Shown piece by piece: positions 1 through 13,498 of a DNA stretch of 64,000 nt. Numbering within the stretch: the first letter of the stretch is position 1; each line of letters begins with the position of its first letter. Source of the DNA: Monosporascus cannonballus (taxonomy: Eukaryota; Ascomycota; Sordariomycetes; Xylariales). The notes under the pieces were generated by a model. That model was not told where the DNA came from. It worked only from the letters and a program-made list of their open reading frames with translations, and did not search any database. The position numbers and the translations under genes were made by a program. The DNA lies in the NCBI GenBank assembly GCA_004154925.1, contig QJNS01000080.1:124001-188000 (forward strand), written 5' to 3'.

Positions 1-3000
1 TTAAACACGTATTTAAAATATTTTCGAAATTTTTACGTATTTTATTTAACGGGCCAATTTTCATATTTAATTAGATATTTACGTTATCTCCGGTTATCTT
101 AATAATAAATAATATCCTTTATTACTTACCTTTTTTATTTCTTTATTAAATCCGGTAATATTATTGAAACGTCGCCCGGTTCCCGGTTATATTACGGTTT
201 TAACAAAAATATTAAAAATATATTATATATTTGTTGATATTTAATAAAAAAAATATTTTGTATATTTAGAAACCTATTTGCTTTTTAATTATAATCCGGA
301 TATTAATAAATATAAATTTTATATTTCTAAATTTGAAATTCTTAATTAATAAATTTACTTATTACTTTAAATAAAATTTTATGGGCGTATAGTATTAATT
401 ATAATATTTTTTTAGGTTACCGTTATCTTTTCTCAATATTCGTATATTATTTAACGAATAACCACCATTTTCTTAAAACGTTTTTTAATTTTTTATATTT
501 ATCCTTTAAACCTTTATAAAAAGTATTCCATTATTTTTAAATAATACCCATATAAGGTTTCGAACGGAAAACGGCCGGTAAATACGTTTTATATATTATT
601 ATATATAAATTCTGTATTTCGTAATAACCTTATCCAGTTATTTTAATATTTATTAACGTAATTACGGAAATAATATTTTATAATTTAATAAATACGTTCC
701 GTTTACTTATTAATTTGCGGATAATAAACGGTTGATATTTGCCGCTTTATTTTTCGCTCCTTTTAAAATTCTGCCTAAAATTAATTTGTTAATAATTTAT
801 TTTTATCGTTAATAATTCCGGCTAACGTATTGAATTTGCATTTAACCTTATCGTAAAGTAATCGGGCTAATTCGGTTACGGTTAAGGTTTTAACCGTAAA
901 AATAAGTAATCTAAATTTTATAAAGCGGTCGACGATTACCAGAATTACGTCGTATTTTAATCCGTTTAAACCTAGGCTTTTAGGAAATCCCGTAATAAAA
1001 TTTAACGAGATTTTGTAAAAAGATTCTATAAATAACGGTAAGGGCTATAATTATTTACATAATTTATGGTATAACTTTATTATGCCCTAATAATTCGGAT
1101 ATTATTTAATATATTTTCGAATATCGTTCGCTATATTTTTCTAATAAATCTTTTTGATTATTAGTTTTAATATACGGACATATCTTATATATTTTGCCTT
1201 TAAAGTATTATGGTATTAATTAATTAATTCTTTTCGTAAAACGCCTTATAATAAAATTATTAATTTATCTTAATAATATAAAACTTTATTTAGGTTTAAG
1301 AAATATTTTTTCTTTATTTCGGCTTAACGTCCAACTATCCGTATTAATTTTATAATATTTAAGTCCTTAATTTATAACTTTCGAACCTAATCGTAAAATT
1401 ATCGAAAAATTTTCGGTTAAAATACCGTTTTATTTTTGGCTAGTTTTTTCGTTAAAGAACATAAAACGTACTAATTATAAATAATAACCTTAATATTAAT
1501 TTCGTCCTTTTTAAACTTTTCGGAATTTGATTATAATATAATCGTAATTTTTAATTATTATTATTTAATTATTAATTGTATTATTATTACGATTTATACT
1601 TATATTATTATGTATAAATACTAAATTTGGCAAATATATAATTTCTTATTTTTCTTTTTTTTTAAAAACTTTTTACGATCGTATAATAAAGGTTTTCCGT
1701 TTTTTTATATAGATAATAATTATTTGAATTTCCGTTACTTAAAATTTATTTATAAATTTTGCAACGAACGAATTTTACGTTATTTTTATAAGGCTTTTTA
1801 TCTTTTTATAATGCTTTAAGTTATGTTGTATATCTGCAACCGTTTTTCGTACGTTTTCCGGCATATTATTCGTAAGTCCGAATTTTTTGGATAACGTAAA
1901 GATTACGTTTTTATACGCGATTTTTTTAATATATAATCCGGGCGTTTAAATAATTTATCCGCCAAGTTGGCAGCGTCCGGTCGGTATTAAATTTTAAAAT
2001 TAAATTACGTAAAATAATAAATTTATCGGGTTAATTTCTTTTTAAGGTTACGTACCGGCGCCTTTATTATATCTTTTAGCGCCATATAATCGGTAAATAT
2101 TAAAAACTTTTTTTTCGTATTTTCGAAATATTATCGTTAATATTTTAAATTTTTTATAATTACCAATAATTCTTATTACTTTATAACTTACCGTTTTTTA
2201 ATTAAATTTAATTTCTGTAACCAATATATAATTAAACGCTAATAATTTCCGTATTTTTATAAAAATATCCTTAATATAACTTTTATTAAAATATTTATTT
2301 TAACCCTAATATTTTTAACATTATCTTAATATCGAAAAATAATTGCCGACTAAAAAATATCTTTTAAGTTTTAAAACGCCTTTTTAACCTTTTTGGGCTA
2401 CCTGAATTTTGTTATTTTACTTTTGCCTTACGCCCTTTTTAAAAGCTTAATAATAAGTTTAATAATACGCAAATAATAAACAATAAAATTTCGATAAAAA
2501 GTTACAAATCCCAGAAATATTTAAAAATTTTAATTTAATTTTGGCTTTAATAACGTTTCGATTATATTAACCCGTTAGCTATTTATTTCCAAACCGTCGG
2601 TATTAATCATAAATCTTAGGAATTTTATCCTTTTTTTAAAAAATTCCATTTAAACGTTTTAGCAAATAATAAATATTATAATAACCGTTCGTAAATTAAT
2701 TAAAAATACTTCGTATATTTTTTTCGTTATCGAAATAAATAATTATATTATTTAAATATATTATATATATGTAATTAATTAATTTAATTAATACCTTATA
2801 TATATAAGCTTAAAACGTAATTAATGCGTTAATAAGGCCAAATAACATAATTATATATTTAAAATGCCCGTACCGCGTTTAAAAAATAATTTTTTATTAA
2901 TTACTTATTTTAATTTTAATACGGTAATAAATATTTTTAAAATTAACTTTCGAAAATATCTTAATTAAGTTTAAGTAATTTATTACTTTTAAAATTAAAA

Positions 3001-5287
3001 ATAAAAAGTATCAGTTTTTTATTATTATCTAATTTAATTCCTTATAATTAACGTATAATCAGAAATTATTATCCTTTTTAAGCATAAATAATATTAATAC
3101 CTTTACGTCCGTTTTCGAATAATATATATAACGAATTTTTAAGGTTTTCGGATATATTTTTCGAATATTTTTTAGGCTTCCGAAATAAGATAAATTAGGC
3201 CGAATAAGGGCGTTTTTCTTAAGATCAAGTTTATTACATATTTTGTCCCTAATAATTAAAGTATTTTTTTATTATTTTTTGGAATATATTCGCCGGAAAT
3301 TTTCTAAAAATGTAAGGAAATCGGTTATCTTTTATTTTTACTATTTCCCGAATTCCGGGATATTTAGTTTTTCGGCTGAATTTGTTAAATTAATAATATA
3401 AACTTACTTACCGGGAAACGTTAAATTTTTAATTTTTTATTTATTAATCTTTTATAATAATCCGTATAATTATTAATATGTAATTATATTTAATAGGATC
3501 TTTAATTTATTTATTCCGAGTTTAAATAATAGAAAATCGGGCGTTTTTTAATTGCGGCGTATTGCAAAATAAATTTGCTTAAATTTTCGTTCGTTTCCGT
3601 TATTATTTATTATATTAATAGGAATTTTATAGGCTTTATAATAGTTAATCTATGCGTTATTAACATTAATAAAACCTAAAATATTTACGGAAATTAATTG
3701 AAAATTAAATATTTTTATTAACCTTTTATTTATAATATTTACTTGTATTCCGGAATTTATATTTATTTATATTATTATATTCCTTATATTTTTCTTAATA
3801 AATACCTTCCTTTTAAAAAGTGGCTTTATTTTAATCTTTTTATAATTATTAACTGAAATAAATTAAACGTATACGCTTATTCCGGCTCCTTTTTTAAGTT
3901 TACGTCTAAGAATTAATTTAATTTATCGTTATATATTATAACGTTATATACGGCCTTCGGAAATTTATTTTTATGTAATTAAAATATCAAACTTTCGTAT
4001 TTCTTTTAAAATTTATAATTTACGTTTTTATGGCTTAATTCTTTACAGTTATAATATTTAAATAAATTTTTATAAAAATTAAAAGTATTAAATTATACGG
4101 ATTTATTCCTATTGGAATTAAATTGGCAATTATTTACTTTTCGAATATAAAAACATTTACGGTCTTTATTACTTTTACGCAATACCTTTAATTTGCTTTA
4201 AGGATTTTTTTTTTTTTCGAAAACGTTAAAAATCGTTTATCTTTATTAATATCTTTAGCGAAAAATAATCGGTTTTCTTTCGTTTTCTTTTAGGCGTTTT
4301 GGTAGCATTTTACCTTATTTATTACGTTATTAATTCGTTTTAACTTAACGTTTTTTCGTAATAAAATATTTTGTAACCTTAATATTAATTTGTAAAAATA
4401 ATTAAAAGTAAAACGTTTATTATTTCGATTATTTTTCGGATTAAAAATATTCGTAGGTTTTATATTATAAATTAAAAGCCTTTATTTAATATAAAAATTT
4501 AACGGCGATTAATCGGATCGCTATTATAATTCCATAAATTATTCCTTATATTTTTTATCGAGAAACTTAGGATTTACGTAATTTTTCCTAATGAAAATTT
4601 ATAAATTTTTTATTTTTAATTTTTTCTATAATTAAAATAATTAAGCATAACGCGGTATAATTATTAAACGTTCGTAATAAAAACGTTTATATAGCTTATG
4701 GCCTATTAAATATAAGTAAAGATATTTCGTTTTAGCTTTTCGGCGTAAATTTTCGTAATAAATTTTATTTAATTTTTTTTAATCGACGCGCGTTCGAAAA
4801 ATTTCAGATAATTATAACGAAATATTTGTTTATTACCTTTAGGCTTTTGCGATAATATTGTAATTAATTTATAAAGTTTTGCTTTTTTAATTTATATTAT
4901 TATTTATTATTCGGCTAATTATTAAAATAACTTTAAATATTATTTGTTTTATTAACGAATATATTCCAAAATCTGGTTATTATTAAAACGTTTAATTCTT
5001 TTTTGCTTTAAATTCTGGAATACGCTTATTATGTTACGTCCGTTTTCCGACCGTTTAATTAACGGTTATCGGGACGTATCCTTATTATATATATAAAGGG
5101 ATTTAAGATTCCGGAAATTATGGTTCTTTGCCCGTTAGGGTTCCGTTATAGGCTTTCTCGCCTATTCCCGTACCGTAATCGATCGTTCGTCGGTTGGGTT
5201 CCGATTGGCGGTTTTTTCGATTAATAACTTAAGATCGTTTTGCAATCGGCGAACTCTGTTTCTGGTAATTATTGCGTTACTTTTCAT
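1..5287 (-). mobile_element. RIP-degraded Ty3/gypsy LTR retrotransposon (gag-pol remnant)
   Basis: No open frame survives, but conceptual translation of the minus strand still shows the order of a Ty3/gypsy polyprotein. A gag-like start lies at about 5287 (reads MKSNAIITRNRVRRLQND). A zinc knuckle remnant (YNCKELSHKN) is near 4060-4020. The reverse transcriptase end reads FLGFVTFYRNF near 2520-2480, where gypsy elements have FLGF-NFYR-FI. RNase H lies near 2100-2070 and a linker (YRPDAANLADKLFKRPDY) near 1985-1930. The integrase core follows at about 1030-680 (ISLNFITGFPKS, YDVILVIVDRFIKF) and then NWIRLLRNTEFIYNN near 630-590. Stops are mostly TAA/TAG produced by C-to-T type changes, and C is kept mainly in CpG, which fits RIP. 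The 3' end probably runs past the window start. The class is confident; the boundaries are not. Confidence 0.85.
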
Positions 5288-5640
5288 AAAAAATAAAAAA
5301 ATTATAAAATAATAAATAATTATAAGTTAAATAAGATAATCTCCAATTAATCGTAAAGCAGATTCTAAGAAATAAATATATTAAGTTATTTTTATTTAGC
5401 TTTTTTTATTAGCTGCCAGATAGTGGATTTATATTAATAAGTGGGTCGGTAGCTAATCGATAACTGGTCGGTTACCAGCCTTATATTTATAAGGGCTATA
5501 TTCTTATATATTTATATTATTAATTATTCTAATTATTTTAATTTAATAATATTTACTAAATATTTTCGAAAATATATTTTCAAATAATTATTATATAATT
5601 ACAATATGTATTAATCTATATTTAATTTTTTAATATTATC
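5288..5640 (-). other. Leader and possible LTR region upstream of the gypsy gag remnant
   Basis: This stretch is 5' of the gag-like start on the minus strand, where a leader, primer-binding site and 5' LTR would be expected. A locally less AT-rich patch at about 5405-5490 contains two related motifs, GGTCGGTAGC and GGTCGGTTACC, around a TAATCGATAAC core. I could not find a second LTR copy in the window or a convincing primer-binding site, so the LTR assignment is only positional. Confidence 0.3.
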
Positions 5641-8600
5641 GAAAATCCTCATTTTACTAATTAAGTCCAATATTTATAGTTTATTTATAATTCTTTAAAT
5701 TTCTATATACTGAAGAACAAATACAAAAGGTATATAAATAAAATTATTCGATTAAAATTGTATAACATTTTTTCAAATTTTAGGTTTTAGTAATCACCGA
5801 TGTTGAAATTTTTTTTAGGTTGCTATGAGGTTTTAAAAATATATATATTTATTTTATCGATAAATATTAGATAATTAAATATATTTCTATTGCTATTTAG
5901 CGATATAAAAATAAAAAAAAGAAAATAGAATATTCAAATCTTATATAAGTCCTTAAAGAAATACGAATTTTATATAAAAATCTAAGTTATAACAACAAAT
6001 AACGGTACGAATTTCGGTATAAAATATTTTTAAAAATATATAAGCAAAATATACAAAATTCAAAATAAATGAAAGGAGAAATTTATTTTTATTATTTTTT
6101 ATATTTCTTCTGACATATTTATAAACGTTCTTTAAATGTTTAAAACTTATAAATAATATAGATATAAAAGATCAAATAGATTTAAAAGTAAAAAAGAACG
6201 GAAAGAAATAACTAAAATTAAATAAATTAAGTTTGCTACGATTAATCGCATTGTAATAAGGGTGCGTTAACTTTTAGTATTCTATTAATAATGTTATATT
6301 AATCTTCGTCTTAATTTTTGTATTAAGTTTCGTATTAGTTTATGTATTAATTTTCGTAAATATTTTTTAGCTACTTAAAATTACATAATTTTTAATATAT
6401 ATTAATTTTAATATCGAATGTTAAGAATTATTTATATACTTATAAGTTATTTTTTTAAAAAAATTAAAATATGTAAAAAGTATTATAGGTTATTTACAAC
6501 GTAAAAGTTTATTAAAATTTCGTAATATATATATTTCTTCGAGTTCGCTAATTATATTATATAACTGAAAATTATATATATTGCGAAATAATAATTTATT
6601 TCGAAATTCCAGAAATTACTTACGATATTATTAATTATTTAATCCATATTTATAAGGCGTTTTTTCATTAATAAACCTTTTTTACCTTTTGAAAAATTCG
6701 AATTATAATTATACTTTTATAATGTTTAAAACTATGAAAGATATTTTTGTAAATACGAAATTTACTTATAAAATCGAATTTTTATAAGTAACTTATAACT
6801 TTATTTTAAAGGATTATTTCAAACCGTTTAAAATTACTTTAAGTTTTATTAAGTTAATATTAATAAAACTATTAAAATAGTAAGTATTAATTTATTCTCG
6901 ATACATCTCTTTATTTTTTATTAAAAGCGAAAATAAGATTTAATTTCAATAAATAAAATATATTTTTAGATTAAATATTTATAACTCTTTTTATACTAAT
7001 ATAATTCGTTAATTTAAATTTATTTATAAGTTATATTATAAGCAATATAAAAATAAAATATGAAAGATCTTTCGCCAATAACGTATTAATTAAAGCTTAT
7101 CGTAAATTATAATTAAAAATATCAAAATCTCTCAAGTAATATTTATTTTTTCGTATTATTTTATTTTGTTCTTTTTTTCAATAATACTCTTATTAATATT
7201 TAATAATGTATTTTTTCGAATTGATCAAATCCTTATAAAAATTAATCTAAGGACCAAATCGTTAATTTTTTTTTAAAAAATACGTAAATTATATAAGTTT
7301 TGAATATAATAATTCATAGAATAATTAATACGTAACTATATATTTTAATTAAAATCGTTTTATATTTAGATATAAAATAAAAGTTTTTTCTCTAGATTGA
7401 TCGTATTCCTTTGTAATTATCTTTATATATAGGTTATTATCATATTAGTAAAATAAATATAAATTTAAGATAAATTAACATATTCGTATATTTATACCGA
7501 ATTAAAATATCTTATATTTTCAATTAAATGTTTATTGTATTTTATTTACGAAATACGTAAGAAATTTTATTACCCATTATTTAGTATGATTATACTGTAA
7601 ATAGCAAGTTTATCTAAATTATAAAATACTAATAAAAAGACATCGAAAAACCTTTTTATAGAAAACTTTCGAAAAAATAAAATTTATATATTTTTTATGT
7701 TAATTTCGTTATTAACGCAGTTAACAATTTTTAACCTGTTTTTCAACGGCTATATTTTAAATCGACAACAAAATAACGTTAAATATAATTATTGTTTTAC
7801 TAAGGTAATATATTTACGATATGATTATCGCATAATAAAAATCAGAACTATTAGGATTCTTAATTAATTTAAACGTTAAGAAAGAATCCAAAATTCAAAC
7901 CATCGTAATTAAATTAATACAGAAACGAGAAAGAATTTACCAAAATGATAAAAGATTATCGTAATCTATTTAAAAATATATATTAATAAGCAATAAACAG
8001 ATTATTAGTTCATTTCTACATTAATAAATCATATAAATTATTTAACTTAATTTGTTATAATATGTTCGGATTTATAATTTTCGACAAATAATATTTTATA
8101 TAGTATATTTTATTAATTCTATTTTAATTAATTTTAAAGTTTGTTTTGTTTAATTATTAATATTTTAATAATATTACCTTAAATTTCAATTTCGGGTTTT
8201 AATTTTTTAAATAATATTTATTATATATTCTTTATTTTAAGTGTATATAAAATTTATCTATTAAAAAATAATTTTCGAAAATGTTAAATTTATAAATAAA
8301 GAACTTATAATATTGAAATATTATCATTTCATTTTATTTATATTACATACAATATATTAGAAACCTTTACGTAATTATATTACAATATAATTATATTTTT
8401 TTCTATTAATATTAATTAATTAATTGTAATTTTATCATTATATTTTAAATATAATAAATACTCTTTTATTATAATACGCGTAAAAATTCAAAAGTAAATA
8501 TTTATATTAATTTACGTATTAATTAATATATTAATTTTAATTTAAAATCGTACGTACTTTGGCAAATCGAAAAAATCGAAAATAAATATTTATTTAAAAA

Positions 8601-9638
8601 TAAAAATAAGGTTAAAATAAAGATAAATTTAACTTAATAATTAAAAAGGATTTACAGATATAACTGGTAAAATTAAAAGATTTAAGAAACAAAAGCCTAG
8701 TAATATATATTTTAAATTACGTTTTTAATTAATTTATTTAATCGATGTTTTTATTAAATTATTATAGTTTAAAGAATTGATAAATATTAAAAAATATTAG
8801 TGTTAGAAAGTTTTAGTTTAACGTTTTTTACGCAAAATTATATGGTGTTTATATAATAAAACGGATTTCCGATTATAATAATTAATTATTAAAATTTTAT
8901 AAAAATAATATAATTATTTTAATTATATACTTTATTAATATATTTATATTAAAAATATATATGTTAATTTATATATTAAGTAATAATAATTATTATTATA
9001 TATAATATTCATAATCAATGTATTATTTTAATAATAAAAAATAATAAAAGTAATTAATTTTCTAACTTTTGTTAATCATAATAAATTCATTTCCGAATTT
9101 TATTTATTCAACAAATTTAAAAAAAATTTGTATATAACAAAAATAAGAATAGAAATTTTAATAAATTCGAAGTTAGAAAAAATACTTAAAAAATAAAATA
9201 ATAATAAAATAACATATAGTTTATTAAATAAACGAAAAGATTATATTATTTTAAAATTATATATAAAAATTAATTAAAATAATGATTAAGTTATTACGTA
9301 AATACAATTTATTTTGTAATTATTATTAATATTAGTAATAATAATAAACAATTAATTAACCTTTTTAAATAATAATTTAAAACTTTTATTATATTTATTA
9401 ATATAATATTATAATATAATTATTATTTTAAAAATATAAATTTAATTTAAATATAATAATTATATATTTTAATTAAAAGATTTATATTTAAAAATATATT
9501 TTATAAATTATAATTTTAACTACTGTTAATTTTTAAATCTTATGATATATAATTTATATTATATTTATTAAAATGAGATTTAATTATTTAAAGAATATTT
9601 ACGGATAATTTCTTATTTTTTGTTTTAAATATTTACAA
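5641..9638. other. AT-rich gene-free block, unidentified
   Basis: About 4 kb of extremely AT-rich DNA with stops in all six frames and no recognisable domain. Its texture seems to differ from the gypsy remnant: more homopolymeric A/T runs, somewhat more CA and TG, fewer CpG islands of residual C. It may be an older or heavily RIP-mutated repeat whose terminal segment is the inverted-repeat copy that follows. I see no gene, RNA gene or promoter in it. Confidence 0.5.
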
Positions 9639-9763
9639 GTAATTAATCTATAAGTAATTTTATTTTACTTATGTATTCGTAATAATTACCTACGTAAATC
9701 TTTACCCACCTACGGATATCCGTAATAGGAAATTTTAGCGTAAGTGGGTGGGTAGTGCAAACC
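9639..9763 (-). repeat. Terminal-repeat-like segment, left copy (inverted partner at 61,869-61,992)
   Basis: The reverse complement of this 125-bp segment aligns with 61,869-61,992 along nearly its whole length (roughly four in five positions by eye). Similarity stops sharply at the inner edge GGTTTGCACTACCCACCC. Inside is a perfect 14-bp palindrome, TACGGATATCCGTA, flanked by inverted CCCACC/GGTGGG blocks. Differences between the copies are mostly C/T or G/A, as RIP would leave. The sharp inner edge and subterminal palindrome suggest the end of a DNA transposon whose body lies to the left. The family was not identified. Confidence 0.7.
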
Positions 9764-9782
9764 TTATTAGATATTAGTAGAT

Positions 9783-12021
9783 CTACTATATTAATCCTCG
9801 AAATTCGTTAAAAGCTACTCAAAGCTTCTAGCTATATAAAGCCTAGCTTTGTAGTAAGTTATACCTACCTATTTACGACTTTTAGCCGCTTATAGCCTAG
9901 CTGTCGTTTATGGCAAATATCAGACTTTAACTTTCGAACTGCCGTATATTATGATAAAAAACAATATACTTTTGAGAAAGTCTACTTAATATATGATATT
10001 CAGTATAACTTAAGATACAGGTTTCCTTTTATTACCGTATATAATCATAGCAGTTCTCCAGCCCAGAGTAGCTAATTTTATATTTCGTCGCCGCTTTGAG
10101 CTACGCCCCAAAGCATTCTACAACTGTATAATTAAATATATAGCTCTTATTTAGCGCGTTAAAGGCTTTTATTCGCGTGAAAAGAAAATCGAGGTCTTAA
10201 CCTGGCTATATACGTATCTAATCTCTTTTACTACTAATCTTATACGTTTAAAAAATGGCGTATTAGCTCCTTCTAAAGGTTATCGTCGTCTTACGTATAA
10301 AAAAGCTTGTAACTTTTTTAAAATACCCGTAACTACAATTATAAAGTAGTAAAGGGATTAGCTTTTTATCTTTAATTAACTTTCACGATATATATTACCG
10401 CAATATTCCTAACTTGAAACGGAATTATTTTAAGAATTTCTTAAAACTAAATTATACTACCGTCCTATTATAGTTATATAATTCTGTAAGCATAAGCGCC
10501 GTATATAGGAAACGATATATCCTTAATTAGCTTTTACCTTTTCGAATAAGTAATTTTACGGTTTTTTTCAACGATGTTTTATCGTACAAAAACGTATTAT
10601 TAAGATGACTATACGCCTTTCGGGCAAAACGATTAAAATCGTAAATAACTTCCTATGTTTCATACGATCAATATCATAATTACGACCGTATTCGAAAAAC
10701 TTAATTAAGAGAATAAAATATATCCTTAATTCCTTTTTCGAATTTAATTTTCGTCTTATATTTAACCGTTTTTTACGTTTCGAAATTCTTAATATAGATA
10801 AAACTTTGTTTTCGTTTAAATATATAGATAGTTATATATATAATTTTAAAGGCTTCCGAACCGTTATCGCGAAGTCGGACCGCAGTAAGTAGAATAAAAA
10901 ACAGACCATCTTGATTTTTTTTTACATAGTCTGATAGGAAAGGTCGGGAAAGGTTAAAGCCTATAATTATTTTCCGCGGCGCTTCCGAAAACCGTTTCCA
11001 GATATTTAACGAAAAAAAAAAAGCAATACGTAGTCGATGTAAAAGTCCTATTTAACAAAAAGGTATATAATAACGAAAGAGTTATAATAAATATCGTAAA
11101 AAATTGCGAAAAATACGCGGATGGCGAAAATATATTATTAGTTGTAGATTTGATAACGTTTTACAAAATTTCGAAGCCTATGGAATTTTTTCGCGGCTAC
11201 TATATTATTATCGCGCTTATCCTACCTAGCTATATAAACTTTTTCCAGCCTTTAAATACAGCTATTAATAGCCCCTTTAAGTAATAGCTTATTAAATCCG
11301 CAAATAGATATATCGCGAAAAAGAAGGATTAATACTTTTAGCAACATAGAAATCTTATAACATGGAATATTTTAAACCGCCGTATTATAATTACGTATAT
11401 CGTTTAATAAGTTTAGAAACGTTTTTTTTTAAATAAGAACACTTAATTCAGAAAACGTTTCGTAACTATAAGATCAATATTCATCTTAACGGCAATAAGG
11501 ATAACTTTATCGATATTAAGAATATATTAAAGATCGATTTTATAAAGTAAAAAACGACAAAAAATAACGTTTTCGAAAGCTATAAGATTATTTCTAAAAT
11601 TTTTAATATATATCACTACTTCCGCTACGCAATTAAAGATTATTTCCGTTAACGCGCTAACTGGAGGAAATTCATGGTCGCTAAGCTAATTAAAGTATGC
11701 AAAGCTAATAGCTTAAAAGCAACTAGAAAGAAGAATAACTTAGTTAAAGTCCTTACGGCGTAAAAAGAAAGTGTTATTTAGAAAGAACTAGCTGCAGTTA
11801 TATAGATAGCTACTTCAACACCAGAATAATCATCATGATATCGCTTATAACACCTTACAAAGCGATAGAAAAAGCAACAGGAAGCTTCAAGGGGATACTG
11901 GGTGCCATTGGGTGGCAAAGAATCCACACACAATTTGTATGGGTGGCGTTGGAAATAACATGTTGCCACCCTTGTCGCCCAGCCGTTAGCTTTTAACGAA
12001 TTTCGAGGGTTAATACGGTAG
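9783..12021 (+). mobile_element. Degenerate Fot1/pogo-like (Tc1/mariner superfamily) DNA transposon
   Basis: The two ends are inverted copies of each other. The left end 9783-9817 contains CCTCGAAATTCGTTAAAAGC and the right end 11987-12021 its complement; three mismatches are C/T or G/A type. A TA dinucleotide sits at both edges (9784-9785, 12019-12020), as expected for this superfamily. The plus strand between them carries a broken DDE transposase. GYRRLTYKKACNFFKIP lies near 10280, in the DNA-binding half. LLVVD lies near 11135-11150 (second catalytic Asp block), followed by LPSYINFFQPLNTAINSPFK near 11220-11285, matching the pogo/Tigger LPPHTSH-LQPLDV-FSPLK block. The frame has many stops, so the element is dead. 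RIP damage is heavy up to about 11,770 and light in the last 250 bp. Confidence 0.8.
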
Positions 12022-13498
12022 GTGACGAAGGGATCAGTCTGCCGCAGAGTTGTCCATAGTCAGTCTGGCACCGTGATTTATAGCACACGAGCGTCCCAGG
12101 ACAATCGTCCCGAGAAAACCGGCGTCCAGGGAAAATCGGCGCCCCCAGAGAATTCACCCAAGCGTCCTCACCTCCTAGTCGATTGGTCCCAGGAGCGACC
12201 TCCCATTACTGACTTCATCCCAGTAACATTTCCACGTTTGTTTTTGGGTCTTGGCATGCCCAAATAGGAAAGTAAAGGTTAGCGCACCATGCGGCTTGTG
12301 CGATGGATTAGATTACAAATTTGACGCTATTAAGACGAGGGCATATTGTGTTTGCCGCGGCGCCGCGGTAACCTTATGTTTATTGTGTGGGGGTTCCAGG
12401 ATACAGTGGTTCGAGCCATTACCTTGGTCGAACCTTGTTGACCTACAACCTAAGAAGGCTACCGTTTTTCCGCGACACAAACTGTATGAAACCATTTTTA
12501 AGTGCCATAGGATGTCGACATATTACTACAACTCCCAAGGGTATTTTCGTTAATTACCTCCACTGCCCCAACAGACTCCCTAGTGCTAGACAGTTAGTAT
12601 GTATACTCCCCTACATTTGTATGTAAACTGACTTCCATTATTTCCTTCGCTGTTTTCGCACTACTTTTAACGTAGACCTTTATTGATCCCACTTACTGAA
12701 GTCGTTCGGCAGCTGTAATTGATGGCTACGTTCCGCGAAGCCGTTGTTTCTTGACATATCGAAGCTGGGATTTTATTGGCCCATATTGGCAATCACGAAA
12801 AGGTCTTGATTTGAACGCAGACAGGGCAGCTGTTTGTAGGCAATAAAGCGCTATATTCGGGTTCTGTGGTGGCGACTTACAGATATTAGAGGCTGGTAGA
12901 TCTCCATACGAATTATATTGGAGACTACTTACTAGCCCATAAGGGATGGAGGTGGGGCGGTAGAAAGGTAACTAACAAGCAATATCCCGGAGTTGCAGTT
13001 CTTTCTAGAAGAGCGAGCCACAACTTCCCACTGGTGGGAAACCACGTCAGGGCAGTGCACGACTCAGTAACTCTTTAGCTAGATGCTAGCGAAGAGGCTC
13101 AATATTTCGGTAGGAATATACAAATGATGAGCCTGTTCTGAACAGTAGCCACATGACTAATGAACGGATGTCTCGGACCACTCAACGGTTCTCGTATCCA
13201 TAATATAACTGGCCCACCGCAGCGTCCAGATCCACTAGAAAGTCACTGGAATATTCCTCAGAGACTATTGATAAGGCATTAATAATGTGGACGTCAACGT
13301 GCGGGCACGAATTGAAATGATTGCTATTTCTTCACATATGTTGTAATCCAGAAACCTAATCACAACATCTTCAAAACAGCTCCTAGATACCAAGTCCCTT
13401 CGAAAATCGTAAATACCTAGTTCAACTATCATCAAGGCACTCTACCTGCCTCAACGGAATTTCCCCAGTCCTAGTCATCGTAGCTTAAATTTTCAATA
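12022..13498. other. Intergenic, normal base composition, no supported gene
   Basis: About 1.5 kb between the pogo-like element and the GST gene. Short open frames (for example 12022-12267 and 12251-12553) lack recognisable domains, splice-compatible partners or fungal-like coding bias. The proximal few hundred bases should contain the GST promoter, but I can point to no specific element. Confidence 0.5.

Noticed and set aside
12403..12420. GGTTCGAGCC motif resembling a tRNA T-arm
   Set aside because: The flanking bases do not form the T stem and no acceptor or anticodon stem can be drawn upstream.
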